Assembly: GCA_963755085.1 (NCBI GenBank)
Contig: CAVWIN010000020.1
Span: forward strand, 62,001 to 126,000
Reading direction: 5' to 3'
Origin: JACVRM01 sp963755085
GTDB lineage: Bacteria; Actinomycetota; Thermoleophilia; Gaiellales; Gaiellaceae
Length of the DNA stretch: 64,000 bases
Positions 33,739-40,716 of this stretch are shown one piece after another; position 1 is the stretch's first letter; every line of letters begins with the position of its first letter. Under the pieces are notes generated by a model. It saw only the letters and a program-made list of their open reading frames with translations. It was not told the origin of the DNA and searched no databases. A program made the position numbers and the translations under genes.

Positions 33739-34176
33739 GTGACCGAGGGGAAGCAAGTTCTGCAGCAGGCGATCGAACGCTGGAACGCGGCCGACCGGGA
33801 CGGGTGGGCCGCCCTCTACACCGACGATGTGGTCTACGAGGCGCCTGGCGGCGCCCGCATCTCGGGACTGTCGGATCTGAAGGAGCAGTACTTCGACGCG
33901 CTTCTGACCGCAGCTCCCGACCGTAGCAGCAAGGACGTTGTCCTCTTCGCCGAGGGCAATCACGTTGTCGAGGAGGCGCGGTATACGGGCACGCACACGG
34001 GGCCGTGGCGTAACCCGGGCGGCGCGGAGGTTCCAGCGACGGGCAAGACGCTGGACTTCCCGTTCGTTGGAGTCTTCCGGGTCGACGACGGCAAGATCTG
34101 CGCGATCCGCATCTACTACGACCAGATCGAGGTCTTCACGCAACTCGGGCTGATGCCCGGAGCATCGTCGAGCTAG
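33739..34176 (+). CDS. SnoaL-like (NTF2-fold) protein
   Basis: A 145-residue cone-shaped alpha/beta-barrel protein: ERWNAADRDGWAALYTDDVVYEAPGG, ARYTGTHTGPW, FPFVGVFRVDDGKICAIRIYYDQ. It matches the ester-cyclase/SnoaL group, which includes polyketide cyclases and many unknowns. GAAAGGAGG at 33724-33732 precedes the GTG start. No polyketide genes are nearby. Confidence 0.82.
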   Translation: MTEGKQVLQQAIERWNAADRDGWAALYTDDVVYEAPGGARISGLSDLKEQYFDALLTAAPDRSSKDVVLFAEGNHVVEEARYTGTHTGPWRNPGGAEVPATGKTLDFPFVGVFRVDDGKICAIRIYYDQIEVFTQLGLMPGASSS

Positions 34177-34267
34177 AGAGCCGGCCGAGAGCCGAGTCCG
34201 CGTCGCCTTCCGAGATCGCCTTCGTCCACCGTTCGACGACGCGCTTGATCTCCTCGGACGGCTCCAC
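34177..34267 (-). pseudogene. Remnant of an NTF2/SnoaL-like gene (N-terminal end)
   Basis: On the minus strand a GTG at 34267 opens a frame reading EPSEEIKRVVERWTKAISEGDADSAL, a typical first helix of SnoaL-like proteins. The rest of the fold is missing: the frame runs into the end of the oppositely oriented SnoaL gene and stops. It looks like the stump of a second NTF2-fold gene cut off by rearrangement. The call rests on one helix. Confidence 0.4.
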
Positions 34268-34317
34268 GTCGCCGAGTGTCCTCGACCGAGTGTCCGTGTG
34301 CAATGTCGGCTGGAGTC

Positions 34318-34905
34318 CTACGACCTCGGCTCGACGACCCTGGTCACGACCCAGCGGTGCTTGCCGATCTTGCGGTCACGGACGAAACCGAGTCTCTCGT
34401 ACGTCGAGAGGGCGCCGTTGAAGAGGAAGCCGGCCGGCACCGAGCCGGCGTCCTCCGGGTATCCCTCGACAGTCCCCCCGCCCAGGCCCGCGATGAGGTC
34501 GACTGCGCCGGCGAGCGCCGCGGTTGCCGCGCCCTGACGCCGGTGCCCCTTCCCGGCGTAGCAACACGCGATCCGCCAGTCCGGTGGGCTCGTCTGACCC
34601 TTTTCGTACGCGGCGCGGCTCTTGATCCGGGGCACCTCGCCGGGCACGCCGAACTGGCACCACGCCACGCAGTCCTCCCCGTCGAACACAAGCGCCGCAT
34701 GGGCCGTTCCCGCCCGAACACGCTCGAGCTTCCGCTCGCGGTTCACTGCCGGCGTGGTTTCCTTGTTGACCCCTTCGGGGTGGAACCCCATGCACCAGCA
34801 GCCGCCGAAGACGCCGTTGTTGCGCTCGACCAGTGCGGCGAACGCGGCCCATGTCGACTCGTCTAGAGCCTTGACCGTGTACGTCGGTTCCGTAATGGGG
34901 CCCAG
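34318..34905 (-). CDS. GNAT-family N-acetyltransferase
   Basis: The core reads VFDGEDCVAWCQFGVP, IACCYAGKGHRRQGAATAAL (acetyl-CoA loop) and FLFNGALSTYERLGFVRDRKIGKHRWVV. The first ATG in frame is at 34791, but the frame continues upstream with protein-like sequence (STWAAFAALVERNNGVFGGCWCM), so translation probably starts at a non-ATG codon such as CTG at 34905 or ATT at 34896. Length would then be about 195. It is divergent from the SDR. The substrate is unknown. Confidence 0.75.
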   Translation of the reverse strand: MGPITEPTYTVKALDESTWAAFAALVERNNGVFGGCWCMGFHPEGVNKETTPAVNRERKLERVRAGTAHAALVFDGEDCVAWCQFGVPGEVPRIKSRAAYEKGQTSPPDWRIACCYAGKGHRRQGAATAALAGAVDLIAGLGGGTVEGYPEDAGSVPAGFLFNGALSTYERLGFVRDRKIGKHRWVVTRVVEPRS

Positions 34906-34956
34906 CCTAACCGCGGCGGGGAACTTGCCAGGCGGGGGGCACTAGGATCGGCCGGC

Positions 34957-35673
34957 GTGAGCGAGGTCGTCATCGTCACCGGATCGTCCAGCGGTATCGG
35001 CCTTGCGGTTGCGGAGCGGTTCGCCGGCGACGGCGCCGCGGTGATCGTCAACTCGTCTCGCTCGGTCGAGGAGGGAGAGATGGTCGCCCGCTCGCTCCCG
35101 GAAGCCGTGTACGTGCAAGGTGACGTCTCCCGTGAGGAGGACGCGCGACGGCTGGTCGCAACCGCGCTGGAGCGGTTCGAACGGCTCGATGTCGTCGTCA
35201 ACAACGCGGGCACGACGAGACGCGTGCCGTTCGCCGACCTCGAGGGCGCCGACGATGAGTTGTGGCGACGGATCCTGGGCGTCAACCTGATGGGCCCCTG
35301 GTACCTGAGCCGTGCTGCGGTACCAGCGTTACGCGAGGCGAAGGGAGCGATCGTCAACGTGGGATCGGTCGCGGGGATCATCGCGGGTGGGAGCTCGCTG
35401 CCCTACGCGGTCTCGAAGGCGGCGCTGCATCACCTGACGCGCACCCTTGCGCAGGCGCTGGCTCCCGACGTGCGGGTCAACGCCGTCGCACCCGGGCTGG
35501 TGGAGACCCCGTGGACGGCCGGATGGGAGGCGAACGAGGCGATCGTCGCCCGGACACCCCTTGGTCGCGCGGCGACGCCCGCGGACATCGCGGACGTTGT
35601 CGTCTCGCTCGCTCGCACGCCGTTTGCGACGGGCCAGGTGGTCGTCGTCGACGGCGGGCTGACCCTCACGTGA
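34957..35673 (+). CDS. SDR-family oxidoreductase
   Basis: A 238-residue short-chain dehydrogenase with TGSSSGIG at residues 8-15, NNAGTT, the catalytic serine in NVGSVAG, YAVSK and VVDGGLTLT. The GTG start has no ribosome site, but TAGGAT at 34943-34948 lies nine bases upstream, which fits a leaderless mRNA. Codon use is slightly less GC-biased than in the first region. The substrate is unknown. Confidence 0.87.
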   Translation: MSEVVIVTGSSSGIGLAVAERFAGDGAAVIVNSSRSVEEGEMVARSLPEAVYVQGDVSREEDARRLVATALERFERLDVVVNNAGTTRRVPFADLEGADDELWRRILGVNLMGPWYLSRAAVPALREAKGAIVNVGSVAGIIAGGSSLPYAVSKAALHHLTRTLAQALAPDVRVNAVAPGLVETPWTAGWEANEAIVARTPLGRAATPADIADVVVSLARTPFATGQVVVVDGGLTLT

Positions 35674-35832
35674 GAGCAGATCTGCCGCGTCGCTCCGCCT
35701 GGCGCGTCGTGCCGCTGCGGTCGGTCAGCTCGATTGTTGCTCGCTGAGCGGGACCTGTGTCGAATCGGGCTGTCGCCGTTCGTGGAGAAGGTGGACGGTG
35801 GCCGCAGGAGTCATCCTGGCAAAGGAGGAGAC

Positions 35833-36198
35833 ATGACCGACTACCTCATCGCTTTCAACGACGAGTGGGTGCCCGACCACACGGTCGAGGAGCTGCGCGA
35901 GAAGTCCAAGGCTGTCAGGGCGTTGCGGGCAGAGATGAAGGCTGCAGGGGTCCTCATCTACACCAACGGCCTGGACGACGCTGCCCCTGTGTTCAGTGTC
36001 GATGCGTCGAGCGGCACGCCGCTGTTCACTGACGGTCCGTACGCCGAGACCAAGGAGCACCTCGGCGGCTTCGCCGTCGTGAGTGTGGCCGACGAGGAGT
36101 CGGCGCGGCTGTGGGCGGGAAAGATCGCGGTGGCCTGCGGTTGGCCGCAGGAGGTGCGACGCTTCCGAGTCCCTATGCAACTTCCAGAGATTTCGTGA
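35833..36198 (+). CDS. YciI-like (DGPF-domain) protein
   Basis: A 121-residue dimeric alpha/beta-barrel protein recognised by FTDGPYAETKEHLGGF and the C-terminal WAGKIAVACGWPQEVRRF. Such proteins often sit with ECF sigma factors, but none is next to this one. AAGGAGGAG at 35822-35830 supports the ATG. The 159 bases before it contain nothing else I can support. Confidence 0.85.
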   Translation: MTDYLIAFNDEWVPDHTVEELREKSKAVRALRAEMKAAGVLIYTNGLDDAAPVFSVDASSGTPLFTDGPYAETKEHLGGFAVVSVADEESARLWAGKIAVACGWPQEVRRFRVPMQLPEIS

Positions 36199-36237
36199 CG
36201 AAGCCGGCACTACGTGCCGCTGCGGGTCGCGCCGACC

Positions 36238-37650
36238 CTACGCGCGCTCGAGTTTGGCGGGAAGGCGCAGGGCCGCTACGAGACCGATGAGCCCGAACGC
36301 GGCCAGGACGATCATCGCGACTGCATACGACCGCGTTCCGAGCGCGACGACCGAGACGAGGATCGTGCCGGCGATCGCGGTGCCGAACGTCGACCCCAGG
36401 TTGGAGACGCTGCGCGAGAGGCCCGAGATCTCGCCCTGCATCTCTTCGGGGAAGCTCGACTGGACGACGTTGACCGACGGGGTCAGCATCGCGCCGAGAC
36501 CGAGGCCGATGAGCAGAAGTCCCGGCACGAACGCGACGACCCGCGACGAGGAATGGACGAAGGCGAGCAAGAGCCCGATCCCGCCGAGCGTGACGAGGAA
36601 GCCCGCCACGATCAGCGTCTTCTGGGCGTACTTCTTCGCGAGACGCTGCGCGGCGAACGACGAGACGAGGACACCGACGGTTGCTGCGGTGAAGACGACG
36701 CCGGTGCCGATGGCGCTGTAGCCGCGAACCTCTTGCAGGAAGACGGAGACGACGAACGAGACGCCCATGAGCAGAAGCCACTGCATGTTCTGCGTGACGA
36801 GCGCGAGGTTGCAGGTTCGGTTCCTGAACAGCCTCGTCGACAGCAGCGGCTCCTTCCCGGCACGCTCGCGCGCACGAATGTAGAGGAAGAACCCGATCAG
36901 GAAAGCGACTCCGAGCACCAGGCAAGCGACGAACAGCGCGTTGTTGGTCCCAGCCTGCAGGATCCCGAAGACCACGAAGAGCATGCCGACCCCCGACAGA
37001 ACGGCCCCCACGCCGTCGAACGGACGCGTTGGGTCCGGCGGCAGGGGATCAACGAGGCGACGGCTGAGAAGCAGGATCGTCGCCACGACCAGGGCCTGGA
37101 AGATGAACGCGGCGCGCCAGCTGATTCCCGTGGTGATCACGCCGCCGATCAGCGGCCCGGCCGCGGCGCCGATGCCGCCCAGACCGCTGATCGCGCCGAA
37201 CGCCCAGGCACGGGAGGTGAGATCGCTGAACCACAACGTCGCGAGGATGTACACGGGCGGGATCAACAGCGCGGTCCCCACCCCTTCGAACACCGAGTTC
37301 CCGATGATCAGCACGCCGAGGTTCGGCGAGGCTGCACTCAGCAGGGCGCCCGCGCCGTACAGCGTGAGACCCCACATGAAGCACCGCTTCCGACCCCAGC
37401 GGTCGGTGAGCTTGCTGCAGGGGATCATCAGGATCGCCATGATCAGGAGGAAGAGGGTGATCGCGGTCTGGACGCCCTTCACGGTCGTGTCCAGGTCGTC
37501 GCTGATATCCGTGATCATCACGTTCATGTTCGAGCCGGCGAAGCTGCAGATGAACTGAGCGAGCGCGAGCGGGAGGATCAACCTCCGCGCGGAGACACCG
37601 CCGCGATCCGGAACCAGCGCGTCGCCGGCCGCGACGGAGTAATCGGTCAC
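36238..37650 (-). CDS. Major facilitator superfamily exporter (14-span type)
   Basis: A 470-residue multi-span transporter. It shows DISDDLDTTVKGVQTAI in the first loop, LTDRWGRKR between spans 2 and 3, GGIGAAAGPLIGG in the motif-C region and YSAIGTGVVF later. It probably exports small molecules by proton exchange. The start is taken as GTG at 37650; the frame stays open further upstream through TTG at 37728, but that part is arginine-rich and not family-like. Confidence 0.85.
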   Translation of the reverse strand: MTDYSVAAGDALVPDRGGVSARRLILPLALAQFICSFAGSNMNVMITDISDDLDTTVKGVQTAITLFLLIMAILMIPCSKLTDRWGRKRCFMWGLTLYGAGALLSAASPNLGVLIIGNSVFEGVGTALLIPPVYILATLWFSDLTSRAWAFGAISGLGGIGAAAGPLIGGVITTGISWRAAFIFQALVVATILLLSRRLVDPLPPDPTRPFDGVGAVLSGVGMLFVVFGILQAGTNNALFVACLVLGVAFLIGFFLYIRARERAGKEPLLSTRLFRNRTCNLALVTQNMQWLLLMGVSFVVSVFLQEVRGYSAIGTGVVFTAATVGVLVSSFAAQRLAKKYAQKTLIVAGFLVTLGGIGLLLAFVHSSSRVVAFVPGLLLIGLGLGAMLTPSVNVVQSSFPEEMQGEISGLSRSVSNLGSTFGTAIAGTILVSVVALGTRSYAVAMIVLAAFGLIGLVAALRLPAKLERA

Positions 37651-37809
37651 GACGTGTCGCTCTGTTCGCCGACGACGGAGGCCCGGCCGGTCAGTTCGAC
37701 GACCATTGGACGAAACGTATCCGACCAAACGCGCCGCCTACGGAACGCGGCCCTGCTCGAAGCTATTTCGGAAGTCCGGTAGCGGTTGTGGCTGGTTGAC
37801 GACGTCGAG

Positions 37810-37980
37810 TTAAGGGCGCGGGGTCACGGTTCGGATCCCGGCGGTCGCCATCGCCGAGAGAAGGCGCTCGTCATATGCAACGACCGCGCCAAGGGCCTCC
37901 CCGAGACGCGCATGCGACATGGATCGCGTCGTGCGATCGCAACTCGACCGGGTCGACACCGGCGGCATGACGGGATCTCG
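37810..37980 (-). pseudogene. VapC-like PIN-domain toxin remnant
   Basis: The minus strand carries a broken PIN-domain C-terminus. One frame reads DPVELRSHDAIHVA, with the typical acidic DA(I/V)H motif. About 37905-37915 the frame shifts and continues RLGEALGAVVAYDERLLSAMATAGIRTVTP to a TAA at 37810-37812. The N-terminal half and an antitoxin gene are not visible, so it is a dead fragment. The surrounding 37651-38183 stretch has no other intact gene. Confidence 0.6.
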
Positions 37981-38060
37981 ATCCGGTAGCGGTTCGGTTG
38001 CTTGTCAGCCTCATGCCCCGCCCTTACCCGGGCGCTTCGTAGTCCACTCGGCAGGACTTA

Positions 38061-38110
38061 CGACCGGAGCGGTCGATCAACTCAGGTCAGCCGTCCGGGA
38101 CCGCTTCACC
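38061..38110 (-). pseudogene. Remnant of a VOC (glyoxalase-like) gene 3' end
   Basis: On the minus strand this reads PDG, an in-frame stop, then ELIDRSGR, mirroring the last residues of the intact VOC gene at 38476 (DPDGYRIELIDRSGR). Seventeen bases are identical in both places (38061-38077 and 38480-38496). It is probably what is left of a tandem duplicate. Confidence 0.5.
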
Positions 38111-38183
38111 GAGATGGCGCGCCGAGAGACATGGCCGAATCGGCGGCTTGCGGGGGACCGCGCCCAGCGCTGATGCTCTTGTC

Positions 38184-38318
38184 ATGCCCGAACCGATGAT
38201 CGAACGCGCCGAGGTCATTGCCCTACTCTTCAACGTGAGCGACATCGTCGCGGCGCTGGAACGGATTGAACGACTGCTGGAAGAGGACGATGGCGAAGAA
38301 GAAGCTGACGAAGGCTGA
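38184..38318 (+). CDS. Micro-protein, acidic (44 residues)
   Basis: An ATG-started 44-residue frame: a hydrophobic helix (IERAEVIALLFNVSDIVAALERIERLL) ending in a run of acidic residues (EEDDGEEEADEG). The same plan, a short helix with a Glu/Asp tail, is common among tiny proteins of Thermoleophilia-like genomes. It overlaps the next micro-gene by 29 bases, in another frame. No function is known. Confidence 0.55.
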   Translation: MPEPMIERAEVIALLFNVSDIVAALERIERLLEEDDGEEEADEG

Positions 38319-38430
38319 GCGAGCCGAATGGGAAGCGCAACGCGCGCAGATGCGAAGGAACGCTGAGCGGACGCGCGAGCTCGCGGAGCGCGCGCAAGCG
38401 AAACTGGAAACAGAGGGCCGCAGCCGGTAA
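38290..38430 (+). CDS. Micro-protein, basic helical (46 residues)
   Basis: A 46-residue lysine/arginine-rich helix (KKKLTKAERAEWEAQRAQMRR, AERTRELAERAQAKLE). It starts inside the acidic micro-gene and ends at TAA 38428-38430. Opposite charges and overlapping reading suggest that the two products may pair. That is inference from composition and layout only. Confidence 0.55.
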   Translation: MAKKKLTKAERAEWEAQRAQMRRNAERTRELAERAQAKLETEGRSR

Positions 38431-38475
38431 CGGACAGCGAGCCTGCGGCGAAAAAGCGTCTCGCTTTGCCAGTGC

Positions 38476-38868
38476 CTATCGACCGGAGCGGTCGATGAGT
38501 TCGATCCGATACCCGTCCGGATCGTTGACGAAGCAGAGCCGCGATCCCCCCTCGCGGACGCGGTACGGCTCCCGCTCCGGTGTGATGCCCTGGCCGGCCA
38601 GCTGCTCGAGCGACGCGTCCAGGTCGTCGACGGCCAGCGCGATGTGACCGTAGGCGGTGCCGAGCTCGTACGTGCGGCCGTCGCGGTTGTACGTCAGCTC
38701 GAGCACGTTCTCGTCGTCGCCGAGCGAGTAGAAGTAGTTCGTCGCCTCGACCTCGCCGTTCCGGACGATGTCCATGTCGCGGCTGAAGCTGAAGCCGAGC
38801 GCCTCGTAGAAGCGCCGGCTCGCCTCGGGATCGGTGATGCGCACCATCGTGTGGAGGAAGCTCGCCAT
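38476..38868 (-). CDS. VOC-family protein (lactoylglutathione-lyase-like)
   Basis: A 130-residue vicinal-oxygen-chelate protein with the two beta-alpha-beta-beta-beta modules: HTMVRITDPEASRRFYEALGF, NVLELTYN, YGHIALAVDDLDAS and FVNDPDGYRIELI. The His in HTMVRI, Glu in NVLELTY, His in YGHIAL and Glu in RIELI are the expected four metal ligands. A short hairpin (38478-38496) falls on its stop. It is likely a methylglyoxal-detoxifying enzyme. Confidence 0.88.
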   Translation of the reverse strand: MASFLHTMVRITDPEASRRFYEALGFSFSRDMDIVRNGEVEATNYFYSLGDDENVLELTYNRDGRTYELGTAYGHIALAVDDLDASLEQLAGQGITPEREPYRVREGGSRLCFVNDPDGYRIELIDRSGR

Positions 38869-38930
38869 GGCGGCATCCTGCCAGCCGCGCCGCAGCCCGG
38901 CGTGGGCAACGGCGCGGCTGGTTGCGATGA

Positions 38931-39359
38931 CTACGTGACGCGCAGCCCCTGGAGCACCGCGTCCACGCGCTCGAAGCCCGCTTCGGCTCCGGCCTCGACG
39001 CCGTACTGCATCGTCGTGTCGCGCTGCTCGGTCGTGGCGAAGTGCATCGTCTGTATGAGCTTCGTCTGACCACCGACGTCCTCGAACTCGAGCGTCTGCA
39101 GGTGATCCTGGAAGGTCTGCACGAGGCGACCCGGCGGCTCGACCTCGCGGTACTCGCCCTCGACCTGGCCGTACGCGGTGCGGAAGCGCCAGCGACCCCC
39201 GGGCCGTACATCCATCTCCTCGACGACCGTGCCGTCGCCCCACCACTCGGGGATCAGCGCCGGATCCGTCCAGACGCTGAAGACGTGCTCGCGTGGGGCG
39301 TCGAATACGCGCTCCACGCGGATCTCGAGCTCGTTCGGGGTCGTTACCTGCGTCTTCAT
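38931..39359 (-). CDS. SRPBCC/AHSA1-family protein (pair 3)
   Basis: A 142-residue START-fold protein: RVERVFDAPREHVFSVWTDPALIPEWWG, MDVRPGGRWRF, EYREVEPPGRLVQTF and the C-terminal helix AEAGFERVDAVLQGL. AAAGGAG precedes the ATG at 39359, which overlaps the ArsR stop (ATGA). It is the intact version of the module that is broken at 30.7 kb, though they are different lineages. Confidence 0.87.
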   Translation of the reverse strand: MKTQVTTPNELEIRVERVFDAPREHVFSVWTDPALIPEWWGDGTVVEEMDVRPGGRWRFRTAYGQVEGEYREVEPPGRLVQTFQDHLQTLEFEDVGGQTKLIQTMHFATTEQRDTTMQYGVEAGAEAGFERVDAVLQGLRVT

Positions 39360-39658
39360 CGTTCTCCTTTCGTGCGTTCGACGACATGCGCGAAGCGGTC
39401 GAGCCGCTCCAGCCACGCGGTGATTCCCTCGAAGGCGTAGGGCGCAAGCGTGCAGCGGCGCGCACGGCCGACCTTCTCCGTGAGGACAAGGCCGGCGCCC
39501 TCGAGGACGAGGACATGCTTCTTCATCCCGGTCAACGACATGTCGAACGGCTTTGCGAGCTCGCTGATCGTCGCCGGGCCGAGACCGAGCCGCTCGAGCA
39601 CGGCACGTCGCGTCGGGTCGGCGAGAGCTGCAAACGCCTTGTCCTCATACTGAACCAT
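39356..39658 (-). CDS. ArsR-family regulator (pair 3)
   Basis: A 100-residue winged-helix repressor (FAALADPTRRAVLERLGLGPATI, recognition helix in MSLTGMKKHVLVLEGAGLV, wing KVGRARRCTL). It has one cysteine, not in a metal-site pattern. The start ATG is embedded in its perfect operator palindrome. It controls itself and the AHSA1 gene. Confidence 0.88.
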   Translation of the reverse strand: MVQYEDKAFAALADPTRRAVLERLGLGPATISELAKPFDMSLTGMKKHVLVLEGAGLVLTEKVGRARRCTLAPYAFEGITAWLERLDRFAHVVERTKGER

Positions 39659-39671
39659 TCGGTTCAGTATA
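39647..39671 (-). promoter_or_regulatory. ArsR promoter/operator (pair 3)
   Basis: ATACTGAACC (39647-39656) and GGTTCAGTAT (39661-39670) form a perfect ten-base inverted repeat with a four-base centre. A consensus minus-strand -10 box TATACT (39671-39666) overlaps the right arm, and the start codon at 39658 is inside the repeat. The mRNA is therefore leaderless and fully shielded when repressor is bound. Confidence 0.75.
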
Positions 39672-39881
39672 CAGAACATGCGGCTTCCCGATCTCGAGTT
39701 CATATACGAGGCGTGTGCGGGCGCCTGGGCGAGCGCCTCTCGCCCGAGGGCGGCCTTTCTCGTTCGAACGCCGACGGGTCCGGCCGCGCGATTTCGTAGG
39801 GAGTTCCCGCCTATCCGCCTCGGGAGCACGGGGCTAGCGTCGATCACCTCGAACGAACATCTGACGCTGGAGGGAAGACTC

Positions 39882-40274
39882 ATGCGCAAGAGACACAGCA
39901 TCCGGACAGCCGCGGCGATCGCGACCGGGGCCGTCGCAGCGGCGATGCTCATCGGCCAGCTCTCGTCGACCGCCCGAGCGGCGAGCACCTCGCTCTCCGG
40001 CAGTTGGTCGGGGAAGTACAGCGGCGCCTACAAAGGCACCTTCAGCCTGCACTGGACACAGTCGCGATCGCAGCTGAGCGGAACGATCAGGCTCTCGGGC
40101 ACGAGCGCGCCGCTCGGCCTCAAGGGCACGGTGCACGGCAGCAGCATTCAGTTCGGAACCGTCGGGGGCCCGGGGATCACGTACACGGGGTCCGCGTCGG
40201 GCAGGTCGATGTCAGGCCGCTACCGGACGCCGGGCGGCGGCGGCCCGTGGAGCGCGCACAGGACCTCATCCTGA
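39882..40274 (+). CDS. Small secreted beta-rich protein
   Basis: A 130-residue protein with a signal peptide (RKRHSIRTAAAIATGAVAAAMLIGQL, cut near ARA). The mature part has repeating strands (SGSWSGKYSGAYKGTF, GTIRLSGTSAPLGLKGTV, ITYTGSASGRSMSGRY), as in small lipocalin-like or avidin-like barrels. TAGCGT at 39835-39840 is a candidate -10 and GGAGGGA at 39869-39875 the ribosome site. Function unknown. Confidence 0.75.
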   Translation: MRKRHSIRTAAAIATGAVAAAMLIGQLSSTARAASTSLSGSWSGKYSGAYKGTFSLHWTQSRSQLSGTIRLSGTSAPLGLKGTVHGSSIQFGTVGGPGITYTGSASGRSMSGRYRTPGGGGPWSAHRTSS

Positions 40275-40278
40275 ACAC

Positions 40279-40312
40279 GAGCCCCCGCTCGGGACGTCCC
40301 GGGCGGGGGCTC
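40279..40312 (+). terminator. Terminator hairpin
   Basis: A ten-base-pair GC stem (40279-40288 with 40303-40312) whose loop contains a further self-complementary CGGGAC/GTCCCG pair. It begins four bases after the stop of the small secreted protein. Confidence 0.8.
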
Positions 40313-40390
40313 ATGCCCTCCCCAGGCAATGGATGCGCATGGCTCCCGGCTTCGCATAGCCGCCCCCGACCGCGAGCGCCGCCGTGGCGG

Positions 40391-40669
40391 CTACCGGAGC
40401 TCCTCCGTATCGATCTGGACCGTCTCGACGATGCGGTCGAACGGAATCGCCGCGCGCTCGGCGACGAGCCGCACTGCGGCCGCGCCGCCCCCGAAGCGGC
40501 AGAGCACGACCTCGTCCACGCGCATGAGGATCGAGCCGAGGTACTGGACGGGCTCACCGGCGCGCGACGCCTCCTCTGCGGAGGCGGCAGCGCGCCGGTC
40601 GAGAGCGCCGAGATCCAGCTCTGTCACACCCGGCCAGAAGCACTCGGCGACGAACGTTCCCTCGGTCAT
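40391..40669 (-). CDS. Small alpha/beta hypothetical protein
   Basis: A 92-residue protein: FVAECFWPGVTELDLGALDRRA, VQYLGSILMRVDEVVLCRFGG, ERAAIPFDRIVETVQI. Alternating strands and helices give a ferredoxin-like, DUF4242-type pattern found widely in actinobacteria. It lies 47 bases after the large LuxR regulator gene on the same strand. No function is assigned. Confidence 0.65.
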   Translation of the reverse strand: MTEGTFVAECFWPGVTELDLGALDRRAAASAEEASRAGEPVQYLGSILMRVDEVVLCRFGGGAAAVRLVAERAAIPFDRIVETVQIDTEELR

Positions 40670-40716
40670 GCCGCCGAAGGTACGGCGGGCCCCGCCGCGA
40701 CATAAGCGGGGAACCC

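Noticed and set aside
37830..37860. T-arm-like sequence GGTTCGGATCCC
   Set aside because: The T-loop lacks the invariant A, no acceptor, D or anticodon stem fits around it, and the same bases code for the VapC-like fragment.
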